Notes: generated by a model from the letters alone, not told the origin. Shown: positions 10,145-20,094, counted from the first letter of the stretch. The stretch is DNA of 64,000 nucleotides from Chrysopilus asiliformis (GCA_964034945.1 OZ035961.1:64036744-64100743), one strand, 5' to 3'. A program made the numbers and translations.

Positions 10145-10400
10145 TAGCTTGCAGACCCGCCGTTGCCGGGTAAAAGTTTTTTGCAAAAAATTTTTTTGCG
10201 CCAAAAAAACAAAAAAATTACTTAAAAATTTTTGAAAAAAATCGTTTGCCTTCAGGACCTTGCGTTCCGAATTTTAAAACTCTAACACCAGATTCGTGAT
10301 CAGGGACTCCGAAACCCCTTTATTACCAATTTTTTCGACGAAACTTCCGTTGGCAATTTCATCACCAGATTCGTGATCAGCGTCTGCAAAAACCGAAAAA
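10145..10400 (-). mobile_element. Helitron-like 3' end (hairpin plus CTAG)
   Basis: Read on the minus strand, the sequence ends with a hairpin ACCCGGCAACGGCGGGT, a short spacer and CTAG, followed by T. This is the canonical Helitron 3' terminus. Internal sequence shares CCAGATTCGTGATCAG with the 122-bp units at 16.5 kb and 54.6 kb. The 5' part is missing: the copy is replaced at 10411 by another repeat block. Confidence 0.65.
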
Positions 10401-10410
10401 AAATTTAAAA

Positions 10411-10500
10411 AGCAGGTGTCTGTCTCGTAGAGACGGCCAAAAGACGTGGATCCGCCTACAACGATCGCCAATAGATATTTAAGTAAGAAATTTTAGTGAA
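10411..10500 (+). repeat. Block R (GTCTC-GTA-GAGAC repeat), copy 1
   Basis: A ~90-bp block starting AAAAAGCA(A)GGTGTCTG and containing the palindrome GTCTCGTAGAGAC, then GACGTGGATC and GCCAATAGATATTTAAG. Four copies occur in the window: here, 43660-43745 (minus), 50150-50265 (minus) and 54014-54110 (plus). Here and at 50.2 kb it joins the foldback family; at 43.7 and 54.0 kb it joins a different repeat. Confidence 0.75.
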
Positions 10501-10911
10501 AAGGAAATAAGGGAAACAAATTTTTATTTAAAACATAACAAAAGCTATAATTGTAAATCTGGCAATTATTGAAAATCCGTATGGTGATTTAAGTGCACGG
10601 CGAACAGTTGTATCCAAATTCCACTTTGAAGTCAAACTTTTCAATAAGATTTTTTAAAATTTATTCCAATCGGATTTTGATGTATGGAAGTTTTATGTAG
10701 AATGATATCCTAAATAACTTTTGTTCTTAATGAGCAAAAATGGACCATTAGGGGGGGACCCCCCATACGAACGAAAACGATTTTTTGCAAATATCTCAAA
10801 AAACGGTGCATCTTATCAAAAAAGTGCAAGAACAAAAGTTATTTAGGATATGATTCTACATAAAACTCCCATACATCAAAATCCGATTGGAATAAATTTT
10901 AAAAAATCTTA

Positions 10912-11730
10912 TGGCGTTTTCGACGGGCAGATTCAGAGCAGGCTCTACCACAGTTTAGAGCAAGGTATTTTCGAGCAGATCTCGAGCAGATTTCGAGCAC
11001 CTCTACTTGCGAGTCGAGCATTTCTCAAAGAACAAGAAGAAGCATAAAACAAAAACAAATAAAAATTGACATTTGATGGCTCGCCGGCAAGAATATTCTT
11101 GGAAATTATTTTTCGATATTCAAATATTTTCTATTTGTGGAAATCATGGATAAAATTTGTAAGTTTTTACGTAATCAAATACATTAAAAAAACTAGCAGT
11201 ATTTTCCCATTATTTGTAGGTTGGATTTTGCCTCTATAGCTTGAAAAGCTCTTCGTGAAATTCGAAAATGCCTACGAAACTATAAAAAGGGAATCAAAAA
11301 ACAATTGTCTTATTTTAAAAATGTGTTACCTGTTCATCATCATACGCATCAATTAATGACACGAAAGTATCTAATTTTGGGATTTTCCTCTTAACTGGGC
11401 ACTGTCCTAATATATTTGTGACCAAATGAAATTCTTCTTCATTAGATGAAGAAGAATCCAAGAAATCAAACACAAGAATATTTTCCATTTTCAATTTGAC
11501 ACGATTTTGTTAGACTTAACCTCAAAAGAGCAACTCAAATCTGACTACATTAGGCAGATCACAATTGCTCGAAAAATGCTCTTTCAGTGCTCGCATACGG
11601 AGTACTTTCGTCACTCGAGCACGTAACTGTTTTTCGAGCGATCAAAAAATCTCAGTCGAACACAAGTTCTCAGAGTGAGCAACTTTAGAGCAACTTCAGA
11701 GCAAAAAGAGCATGCCAGTCGAAAACGCCA
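10912..11730. mobile_element. PIF/Harbinger internal-deletion derivative
   Basis: An 819-bp element flanked by TTA on both sides (10909-10911, 11731-11733). The 18-bp TIR reads TGGCGTTTTCGAC(G/T)GGCA. Further GAGCA-rich subterminal repeats lie at both ends. Inside are only first exons: a transposase-type exon on the minus strand (11330-11488) ending in a splice donor and, convergent on the plus strand, ATGGATAAAATTT followed by GTAAGT at 11146. The 3-bp TTA target, TIR and two-gene layout fit PIF/Harbinger. The downstream exons of both genes are gone. Confidence 0.85.
11330..11488 (-). pseudogene. PIF/Harbinger transposase, first exon only
   Basis: ATG 11488 opens exactly 53 codons ending at a GTAAC splice donor (11329-11325), phase 0. 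The peptide is acidic and Ser-rich (FDFLDSSSSNEEEFHLVTN), then basic (PVKRKIPK). That is the usual composition of the N-terminal exon of HARBI1-like transposases. No catalytic exon follows within the TIRs, so the product cannot be a nuclease. It was identified by context and composition, not by a catalytic motif. Confidence 0.6.
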
Positions 11731-11974
11731 TTAGTGAAAAGTTTGACTTCAAAGTGAAATTTTGATACAACTGTTCGCCGTTCACTTAAACTTCGAACAA
11801 TTCCATATCACCATACGGATTTTCAATAAATGGCAGATTGGCAATTATAGCATTTGTTATGTTTTATCATTCTAAATACACTGGTGTAATTCATTTTTTT
11901 GTGTGATGACGGGATCTTGGCGTTACAAACGGTAAGGCAAATTTAATATACCCTTTGGTTTCACCATACAAGTA

Positions 11975-12490
11975 TAAAAACCTATGTAACCGAAAACTAA
12001 TAACCCAGAAATACCCAGAACTTGGCATTCTAATTAGTTAAAAACTGAAATTTTTGGGGTACAAAGAATGAACAATATAACCACAAAGAATGTAATAAAT
12101 ATGAAACACAGAAAGAAATATAGTGTCAGACATAAGAGACGCAACGGCGTTACAATTGAGCCAGATGAGAAATGTGTTTTTTTCCTTAGAACAGTTCTAA
12201 AATAAGTTATACATTATGTTCGTTTGAATATAGAAAACTAGAAATTCAGTCAAAACTGGTACAGCACTTTTTTTTCAAACGTCGTTGTTGCTTTGAAATT
12301 AGCAATACGTCGTTTATAAAATGAATTTGACAGACCGAAGATTCGATATCAATTGCTTTTCAATTTTTTTCTGAAAATTTTAATTCAGCTTCCAATTGCA
12401 TCATAAAGTGATGAGTTTTTGTACATTTATAAGAAATTGTGGTGAAAACAGATTTCAATTTTTAAATTTCCCGCCTCTGAAATAAAAAAT
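11975..12490. other. No feature seen
   Basis: AT-rich, with no ORF, TIR or repeat recognised. Confidence 0.5.
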
Positions 12491-12499
12491 CAAATCCGC

Positions 12500-12955
12500 G
12501 CACGGCTGCTTAAAGCCAACAAAACCTACTACAGCTTATCAAAGTTATTCAGGCCTTATAATAACCAAACTGCAACTGTACAGGACCCTGATCCTGCCAG
12601 GCATTTGAGAGGAAAATCCTCAGAAGGATCTTTGGCCCCATACATAAGGTTGGACGATTCCGAAGACTCTATAATGACCAGGTCTGAGATATCAGGACGT
12701 ACCCGTAGTAAAGCTCATAAGACTCAACAGACTCCGGTGGGCTGAGTGAAAGTGACCCGGCTCGGAGTCTGCTGCGGTAGGTTATTAACAAGGTGACGAG
12801 GAAGACCCAACCTCAGATGGCAAGACGGCGTTGACCAGGACGCGAAGAGAATTTGAATGCAAAACTGGAGGACATCGGCACGTGACCGGGACCTCTGACG
12901 AGAGACATTGCGGCAAGCCAAGACCGGAAACCGGTTGTAGTGCCGAGTGGAAAAC
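12500..12955 (+). pseudogene. Non-LTR retrotransposon ORF2 C-terminus, multiply frameshifted
   Basis: Pieces in all three plus frames line up with the tail of a non-LTR ORF2: KANKTYYSLSKLFR, then AFERKILRRIFGPI, then VVKLIRLNRLRWA, then RGRPNLRWQDGVDQD and QNWRTSARDRDL. These blocks (KILRRIFGP, INRLRWxGH, RGRPxxRWxD, WRxxAxDRxxW) appear in that order in many insect elements. There are at least three frameshifts and several stops. Minus-strand ORFs across 12724-13019 are shadows. Confidence 0.8.
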
Positions 12956-13117
12956 CATCCGTATTTCTGACACCACATGATGGAACGCAGCGAGATATCC
13001 GGCGTTTATCGGTGTTCATTTTTTGTGATTTACTTGGAAATGAAGTGATGTGATAATCAAGTTTCGCATTTTTGCATAATATTTCGTGTGTTTTGCTGAG
13101 ATTTTATTTATTCATTA

Positions 13118-13629
13118 TACCCGTATGGTGAAACCAAAGGGTATATAAGATTTGCCTTACCGTTTGTAACGCCAAGTTCCCGTTATCACACACTAAAATG
13201 AATTACACCAGTGTGTTTAGAATGATAAACATAACAAAAGCTATAATTGCTAATCTGGCAATTATTGAAAACCCGTATGGTGATTTAAGTGAACAGCGTA
13301 TGGTGATATGGCATTGTTCGAAGATTAAGTGAACGGCGAACAGTTGTATCAAAATTCCACTTTGAAGTCAATTTTTCCAATAAGCTTTTTTAAAATTTAT
13401 TCCAATTGGTTTTTTATGTATGGGACTTTTATGTAGAATCATATCCTAAATAACTTTTGTTCTTGCACTTTTTTGATAAGAGGCACCGTTTTTGAGATAA
13501 TCGCAAAAAACATTTTCGTTCGTATAAGGACAGACGGACGGACGGAGATTTATGTGTGTGATGACGGGAGCTTGGCGTAACAAACGGTAAGGTGAATTTA
13601 ATATACCCTTTGGTTTCACCATACGGGTA
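13118..13629. mobile_element. Foldback/long-TIR MITE, copy B (complete)
   Basis: A 512-bp element flanked by TA, with ~80-bp inverted termini starting TACCCGTATGGTGAAACC and continuing through AAGGGTATAT and GTTTGTAACGCCAAG. Inside is the shared family core (CATAACAAAAGCTATAATTG, GGCGAACAGTTGTATC). This copy shows the true ends missing from the other copies. No ORF. Confidence 0.85.
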
Positions 13630-13800
13630 TAAAAAATGCTAAATATTTTTTTTGTAAATATTGGAATTTCCCTACAAATAGATGAATTTTGAGAAAACTT
13701 CCCTACGCTTAATTTTAGGTTAAATTTCCCTACTGTAGGGAAAAATCCCTACTTTCGGCAACACTGGTCGTACAGATCTATAAATAATTGCTGTCTCTTT

Positions 13801-14117
13801 GGCTGCGTTCAGACGAGGTTGAAACTGGTTGAAGTCAACCAAGTTACTCTGGGTGAAAAAACCTGCTTGCGTTCTCACGTAGTTTTTCAACTTTTGCACT
13901 GCAGTTTATTTACACATGCTATGTCAATGTGTGCATGTAGCAAGGAAAATTTTGTGAACCCCCACCATTGAACTCTATGTGTGTTTGTGTTTTCAACCAA
14001 GTTCAACCGGCCTAGCCAGCAGATGAATTCTCCACCTACACCCGATAGCGTCTGGCCCGTAAAATCGAGTGGAAACTTGGTGAAGTCAACCAGTTTCAAC
14101 CTCGTCTGAACGCAGCC
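13801..14117. mobile_element. TIR MITE (GGCTGCGTTCAGACG family), copy 1
   Basis: A 317-bp element with ~45-bp imperfect TIRs beginning GGCTGCGTTCAGACGAGGTT, flanked by TTT on both sides. A second copy in the opposite orientation is at 26236-26533, flanked by AAA. Non-coding; the ORF 14249-13887 crosses its boundary and is not supported. Confidence 0.8.
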
Positions 14118-14137
14118 TTTGTGCCTGTCTACACCAG

Positions 14138-15027
14138 TATAGCGATTATTCCAGAAAAAGTGAGTATTCTCACATGTCAGAAGCCTGTAGGAACACAGAA
14201 TTTGCATTGTTGTGTTAGTGGATTTGGAAGATAGTATTTGTATGAACATTTGTAAGGTTTGCGAACATTTCCTCTAGTTGTGGCAACCCCATTTATTTAC
14301 TCATTTTGAACTGTCAAAGTTCCACCTGTAATTTTGCTTGGTGAGAAAATATAAACATTAATAAAAATGTCTAAAGTGAGTATATTCACAATTTTTTTGA
14401 TTATAATTTTAAACAATTTACTTTTATTACAGAATGTGAGAGCGAGCACATTGCAAAAAGAGAAATTAGTCGAGATTTTGGAGGAAAATTTTTCAAACCT
14501 CTATCGGCACTGTTCGCCAGCCGGCAAAGCTAGACAAACAGAAATTTGGGAGCATATAACTTGCGTGCTAAATGGATTGGGGATGGGAAAAACTGTTCTT
14601 CAGTGGCAGAAGATAATATGTTTAACAAAACCTTCCAGAAAAAAGGGAGACGAAGTTCGCTTCTTAAAGTGTTTGACTTGCTTAAAAATTCTTAATTAAA
14701 GTGGCATTCGAGTTCATAAATACTCCGGAATTTTAGTTTCAGAAATTGCAAATGGATCGCTTCCGTCCCTAAGTTGTCTTCTTAGAATTCTCATGTGGTT
14801 TTTTCGGATGTAATATTGCATTATTGATAGCGGGATCATTTCCAATTCTAACTTTAACTACTTTTTCGAAAAAAAAAAACACAATTTAAACGCCCGCAGC
14901 ATTGCCACCTTAGCAAAACATACAATAAATTACCCTTAAAATTCCTTTTAACAAGTGGAGTGTTGCAACCTCAAAAATATTCTTCTCACATGTGAGAATA
15001 CTCACTTTTTCTGGAATAATCGCTATA
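14138..15027. mobile_element. TIR element carrying a zeste-like Myb gene
   Basis: The two ends, 14138-14178 and 14987-15027, are perfect inverted copies over about 40 bp, starting TATAGCGATTATTCCAG. CAG flanks both sides (14135-14137 and 15028-15030), a possible 3-bp target duplication. The element contains one small two-exon gene and no transposase, so it is non-autonomous. The superfamily is uncertain: PIF/Harbinger is the first guess because such elements encode Myb-type partners. Confidence 0.7.
14367..14699 (+). CDS. Myb/SANT-like (zeste-type) DNA-binding protein, two exons
   Basis: Exon 1 is only ATG TCT AAA (14367-14375). A 57-nt GT...AG intron (14376-14432) follows, then an exon from 14433 to 14699. 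Spliced, it gives a ~91-residue protein with LQKEKLVEILEEN, IWEHITCVLNGLG and VLQWQKI, the tryptophan-spaced helices of the Myb/SANT-like domain found in zeste-type regulators. The intron is a multiple of three and has no stop, so an unspliced reading makes a false hydrophobic signal peptide. The protein ends with the domain; no activation or catalytic region follows. It is likely a transposon-encoded TIR-binding factor (inference). Confidence 0.65.
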   Translation: MSKVSIFTIFLIIILNNLLLLQNVRASTLQKEKLVEILEENFSNLYRHCSPAGKARQTEIWEHITCVLNGLGMGKTVLQWQKIICLTKPSRKKGDEVRFLKCLTCLKILN

Positions 15028-15548
15028 CAGGATTCACTTTCAGGCGGCACGTCATTCGTGAGGGTGAGGGACGCAGTGGGGAGGGAAACCAAAAAGAGCG
15101 AACGAAGTTTAGATTCACTTAAAATTATCGGTTGCAAACCGGTTTGTGTTTCGTTGTGCTTTTATTGGTCATTTCGTTGTTTGCTGTGGAGTCGTGCGCA
15201 TCTGAAAATTCGGAGTTTTCTTCTTCAGATTGGCACAAAAATAGAGCCGTTGCTGATGAAGCATATAATAAACTTGTTACTGCAATTATTATATGATCCA
15301 TATTTTCATTAAATTTAACAAATTTCACTGCAATTATTTTACAACTGAGTTAAATTTTGAGGTTATTTTCATCCCAATGTCTTAACGTCAAAAAGGCGAA
15401 AGATTTTAGCGAATGAAAAAGGCGAACCGTGTGCACACGGCAACAAAATGAGGAAAGACGTGCCGCCTCAAAGTGAATTCCCGTGTAATCACACGCTTTC
15501 GGAGCTGATTTTCTCTGTTGCACAAAACGATCAGTAAACACTAATTTT
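15028..15548. other. Unassigned; contains a sequence shared with hAT 1
   Basis: 15447-15500 resembles 39408-39460 (shared AAAGACGTGC-GCCTCAAA). In the minus frame both places read THFEAARLS or IHFEAARLS. A perfect 14-bp palindrome CCGTGTGCACACGG lies at about 15427-15440. No gene supported. Confidence 0.4.
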
Positions 15549-15784
15549 TGGCCTTGTTCTATTCACATTGGAGCATGCTGGAGTAAAACATAACCTGGGA
15601 AGGGTGTTCGGCTGTTGTAATTTATTGGTAATACAAATGTTAATTTTACTCCTGAAGTGCCACCGCTATTCGAAAGAGTGCGGTTCGGCGTATTGTGAAG
15701 TAAAACCTTTTTTTTTAGATTTACTCCAGGAGTTTCTGTGTGGCTCTTAGAGTATACACTCCAACGAATGGAACAGCGCCTTGG
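15549..15784. mobile_element. Candidate short TIR element
   Basis: The ends show imperfect inverted similarity (left GGCCTTGTTCTATTC, right GAATGGAACAGCGCCTT), with inner CTGGAGTAAAA and TTTACTCCAGGAG also inverted. No clear target duplication. Confidence 0.4.
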
Positions 15785-16499
15785 CTGAACGTTCATTTTT
15801 TGGAATAGTGGGATAATGTTCCACGAAGAGGACGGACCGAGGTCCGCATTTGTAATATGGCAATATCTGGCAGTTCCATTGAAAATGCTTCAACGTACGT
15901 TACACTGGAATAACAGCTGTCAAATAATAAACTTTTGCGAAGCGCCCAAACCCCATAAAATTTCATTTGTTACCAACTAAAGTAAAAATGCTTTAACTTA
16001 CGATCACAGTAGTCCAATAAACAATTCACTATTCGTGAAAACTTTAAAATTACCGGTTTTTCTAAACTAACGCCAACTCAAATAAAAAAAATCCGAATAC
16101 CCAACAAGCGTTTAAAACAAACCTGCATCGACTCACTGGCGGCAACGGTGCCAGATTGTGAAATTTATTACTCTTTAGTAATAAGTTTTTTTTTCATTAA
16201 GTCTCATTTCCATTGAGGGCCTGTAATTCTAACAGGGCTCTAGAGTAATTATCTGAAACTGGAGTGCCTGCATGAGACGGAATAGTTTCATCCATACTTA
16301 TATGGCCACTGAATTAGCTGGCGCTGTTGGCTCATATTTCAATTTAAAGAAAAAAAACATGTGTGTGCAGTGCACACGCGGTAGAAGTGAAACCTTAGGA
16401 AAACTAAACAGCGAGAGAATGAGACGAATGCGGTATCAGGGGTGGGATAGTTATAGCGTTTATTTATTATAATATTGGTACCAGGTTCAAAAGTAATAT
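15785..16499. other. No feature seen
   Basis: No ORF or repeat that I can support. The short ORF at 16272-16472 has no recognisable motif. Confidence 0.45.
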
Positions 16500-17195
16500 T
16501 ATATTTTTATTGAAAATCTAATACCGGATTCGTGATCAGTGACCCCAAAAACCCTATAGTGCAAATTTTTCCGGGGAAAAATGGGAAAAAGGAAATTTTC
16601 ATTATCCCTACAGGACGTTCCGTTTCGAATTTTCAAAATATAATACCGGATTCGTGATCAGCGACCCCAAAAACCCTATAATGCAAATTTTTCCGGGGAA
16701 AAATGGGAAAAAGGATATTTTCATTATCCTTACAGGACCTTCCGTTTCGAATTTTGAAAATCTAATACCGGATTCGTGATCAGCGACCCCAAAAACTCTA
16801 AAATGCAAATTTTTCCGGGGAAAAATGGGAAAAAGGATATTTTCATTATCCTTACAGGACCTTCCGTTTCGAATTTTGAAAATCTACATAGCTAAAAACC
16901 TGCTCCTGGCAACACAGATTATTTTGCAAAAAACCGCATAAAAATCGGTCCAGTAGTTTTTGAGTTTTGTAATCTCAGGCAGGCAGACAAACAATAAAAC
17001 ATCCATTTTTATTTATATACGAGTACATATGTATATATTGCAATTTATGACGAAACATAATTTATCGCCTCCTCTCTCCACTTCCTCCCTCCTAACACTT
17101 CTCCCTTCTCCCCTTTCCCTTCCCGTACCCCGCCCTCTTCCCCTACCCCTTCCCGCTTCCCATCAATCTTGTTTACGATAAATTGACTGGCACCC
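16500..17195 (-). mobile_element. Helitron-like repeat with 122-bp tandem units
   Basis: Three to four tandem ~122-bp units (CTAATACCGGATTCGTGATCAG ... TTTTTCCGGGGAAAAATGGGAAAAAGG) at 16520-16885. These are followed by ACTACTGG-type sequence (minus strand), a poly-AT stretch, a pyrimidine tract (17070-17165) and GATAAATTGACTGGCACC. The same architecture is seen, with clean Helitron ends, at 54546-55388. Both ends of this copy are ill-defined. Confidence 0.65.
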
Positions 17196-17199
17196 ATCT

Positions 17200-17926
17200 G
17201 TATTCTATCTCATTTTCTCGTAGGCTAAAATATCCTATCTCTTTTTACTGTCGTTTCATCGAGTTTGAAATCACTCACAACGCCGCTAAAGAAGTTTTCA
17301 CTTCAAAAACCTGTTCTTCTCAACAGGGGTAAACAGCTGTTTGTTTGAAACTAAACTTTTTTTCCTTCGTGTTTTAGTAATAAAACTGTCAAAATTATCT
17401 CAACTTAAACATCCATTTTCTAAAGAACGACATTATTCAGGAAACTGACAAAATTACAGGTGAGTTGATTCGCTATTGCTTTAGTAACTTTTCTGAGATT
17501 CTAGAGTTTGGAGCAAACAGAAGAAGACTCCACAAGTATGAGATTACTGTTTCTCAAGCATGTTATATTTTTCTGGTGGAAAAGAATAACGTAGTCGTCA
17601 AAAAAACAATTTTCAAATAGGCCATATAGAAAGTGCTTCATGATTTTTGACAGCCACCACTTAACAAATCGACTTACTTCAAATTTACTTCGACACAAGC
17701 TAAATGAAGTTTGTTTATTTGCGAAAAAGTCAAAAAACAACTATTGTCAATCAAACTATCGTTGTGATTTAGTATTCTTAAAGACGATTGTCATTTAAAT
17801 ATCAATTTGATTTGGATAAATGTGGCGAAAAATTAACGCTTTACAACAAAAAAGCAAACAAATAATATTGAAACGGCAGCACCGTTATAAAACTCAATTT
17901 CCAACAGAGCGGCAACCCGAATTATC
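17200..17926. other. No gene seen; target region of Jockey-like element 1
   Basis: AT-rich sequence with no supported ORF. Its right edge is the 14-bp target AAATAAACCAACAA. Confidence 0.45.
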
Positions 17927-18132
17927 AAATAAACCAACAAGAGTCACGTTTGAGTAACCAAGGAGAGAGGACGTGTTGCTATCCGTTTTGGTTAATTTGA
18001 GTCACATTAAGTGAATTATAAATACGTAAATAATAGTTGATTAAGATCCTTTGGGGATCTTATTTTTATTTTTTTTTTTCCTGTGGTCAAGAGCAGTTAA
18101 AAAGGGTAATCTAGAGTGTTTAACCTGTGAAG

Positions 18133-20094
18133 ATGTCCGGCTCCTCGGATGGTAAGCATCCGCAGGATGCTCCAACGCTGGTCCCGGGCTTTAAATCATG
18201 TTCAGAGCTCATTGATGCTCAAACAAGGAGGAATATTGAGCTGGCTGTCTATGGGGCTCCGCTGCCAGGCGGCCCCACAAGCAGTTCTCAAGATGGCGGA
18301 AACCACGCGGTCAATACACATACAGAATCACTGGAAACGCATGGAAATATTCATGCAGCATCAAGTCAACAAAATGGCGGTAATCACTGCAGCTCCACGC
18401 ATACATCTACACCAGTACCTATGGACACCGGCAGTTCGTCTGAGTTCATACACTCCAGCAACAACACATTAGCAAATTCTCAAATTGGGAATGATACATC
18501 GACAGCTGTAACGCTAGCCACCGTTGGCGGCACCGTGTTACAACATACTTACACCAATACAGCTTTGGCAACCAAGGCGAACTCAACTACTTCCGTGGCT
18601 GGCGGTGTTGCCGTTGAGCCCGAAATTAAACGAGTAAAGCATTCATCTGTAAATAAACTTATGAACTCATTATCTGACACGAAGGCTTCGATCAGCGATG
18701 GCTCCTGGCAACTTATATCCAGAATTGACAACCAAGGAGACAGGATTCGCAAAAAGGCTTTGCGACGTTCTAGCATCAATGAAACATTAGAGACCCCTTC
18801 TTTGGGATCCGAAAAACAAAGATCCAGGTCTCGTATTCCGAGTTCCAATATACCTGCTACATCAACGTCTTCCAATTACTACGCATCACTATCAACGGAC
18901 GAAGAGGACTCTGCTATTGATGTCAACGTTCAACAAGAGATGCCTAAAACAGCAAATCGTTTTAATTCAGATAAGCGTACTAGAAATGTAAAAACTAGCA
19001 ATAGAAATGTTAATACTAATAATAATTCACTATATAATTGTACTAACACTAGTAATAATAATTTGACTGATAATACTAACCAGATGAAAAAAAGATCACG
19101 ATTTTGCCCACCAATAGTGATTCAAGGAAATCCGGACATCAAGGTTCTAAATAAATGCTTATCCGAAGATTTTCCGGGAATTGATTATAACATAATTAAA
19201 AATAATAACAATTCTGTCCGCTTATTAATACGGGGAGATGAAAATCATGCGAAAGTCTTTAATAGGATTAGGGACAATAAAATTCTAGCATATACATATA
19301 CTCCTAGGGAGAACAAACCAGTGTCTTTGATCTTGAAGGGTCTTGGGGGAGATTTTACGGATACTGAGATAAGGGAGGAAATTCTGAGATTACGTCCGGG
19401 CATAAAATTAGACAATATTAAGCCATTCACAACCACGCGCTCACGCACAGAGGGCTATTCGTTAGGGATGTTTATTTTACAGGTTGACCCTTCGGTCGCT
19501 TCTCAGCTAAAGGGAATTCAGGCAATACTCCATATGAGAGTTCACTGGGACGAATTCAAGAATCGAGGTCCTACACAGTGCCGCAATTGTCAAGGATTCG
19601 GGCATATTGCCACGAATTGTTGTCTAGCCTATCGTTGTGTGAAATGTGATGGCCAACATGGTCCGGGCGAATGCTTGCGTGAACCTTATGATAACAACAA
19701 ACCATATTGCGTTAACTGTCAGACTCATGACCACCCCGCTAACTTTAGAGGCTGTCCTAAATATAGAGCCTTCTGCGATATCAGAGTTGACAGGTTGAGA
19801 GCTGCCAGAGAGCAAAGAGAAAACAGAAGGATGTTTGTTGACAATAGTATTAACAACTTCCGAACCAACACCCGAACGTTCGCTGAGTGCCTTAATAACA
19901 ACAGCGCCAGAGCTGCTAGTGATTCCCCTCTGGATAACTTCTCAAAGATCTCTCAAAGCCTCTTTGGTCTGTCCTTCTTTGACCTAATAGCAAGAATCAA
20001 TCTGTTCTTGACTAGTTTCAATAAATTATCTACCGATAAACAAAAAGGTGCAGTATTGGAGTTCTGTATGAACCTCTGCCTACTGAAACCATGA
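18133..20094 (+). CDS. Jockey-like ORF1 (Gag-like, zinc knuckles)
   Basis: The first ATG of the open frame is at 18133; the frame is open slightly upstream, but only with a GTG. The product is about 653 residues. The N-terminal ~300 residues are low-complexity, Ser/Thr/Asn-rich. Around residues 330-450 is a domain with VSLILKGLGGDFTDTEIREE, like the PRE-C2HC segment of Jockey ORF1. Three zinc knuckles follow, starting near residues 483 (CRNCQGFGHIATNC), 502 (CVKCDGQHGPGEC) and 526 (CVNCQTHDHPANFRGC). Such proteins package element RNA. The stop TGA overlaps the ORF2 ATG. No interruption is visible. Confidence 0.9.
   Translation: MSGSSDGKHPQDAPTLVPGFKSCSELIDAQTRRNIELAVYGAPLPGGPTSSSQDGGNHAVNTHTESLETHGNIHAASSQQNGGNHCSSTHTSTPVPMDTGSSSEFIHSSNNTLANSQIGNDTSTAVTLATVGGTVLQHTYTNTALATKANSTTSVAGGVAVEPEIKRVKHSSVNKLMNSLSDTKASISDGSWQLISRIDNQGDRIRKKALRRSSINETLETPSLGSEKQRSRSRIPSSNIPATSTSSNYYASLSTDEEDSAIDVNVQQEMPKTANRFNSDKRTRNVKTSNRNVNTNNNSLYNCTNTSNNNLTDNTNQMKKRSRFCPPIVIQGNPDIKVLNKCLSEDFPGIDYNIIKNNNNSVRLLIRGDENHAKVFNRIRDNKILAYTYTPRENKPVSLILKGLGGDFTDTEIREEILRLRPGIKLDNIKPFTTTRSRTEGYSLGMFILQVDPSVASQLKGIQAILHMRVHWDEFKNRGPTQCRNCQGFGHIATNCCLAYRCVKCDGQHGPGECLREPYDNNKPYCVNCQTHDHPANFRGCPKYRAFCDIRVDRLRAAREQRENRRMFVDNSINNFRTNTRTFAECLNNNSARAASDSPLDNFSKISQSLFGLSFFDLIARINLFLTSFNKLSTDKQKGAVLEFCMNLCLLKP

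Larger units (their letters stand above)
10520..11974. mobile_element. Foldback (long-TIR) element, copy A
   Basis: The left arm (10525-10735) and right arm (10830-10911 plus 11731-11890) are inverted copies of each other. The right end closes with the family terminus: TACCC, a TTTGGTTTCACCATAC segment and a GGGTATA-like end at 11945-11975. The left terminus is replaced by Block R. The right arm is split by a PIF/Harbinger derivative at 10912-11730. Related copies are at 13118-13629, 23612-23645/25681-25900 and 49916-50140. No ORF. Confidence 0.75.

Noticed and set aside
12724..13019. Three overlapping minus-strand ORFs
   Set aside because: They are antisense to the frameshifted non-LTR C-terminus readable on the plus strand.
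14367..14435. Predicted signal peptide or membrane segment at the start of the Myb ORF
   Set aside because: It is a 57-nt GT...AG intron without stops. Splicing joins MSK directly to the DNA-binding domain.
18127..18132. ORF1 start at 18127
   Set aside because: That codon is GTG; ATG 18133 is the credible start.
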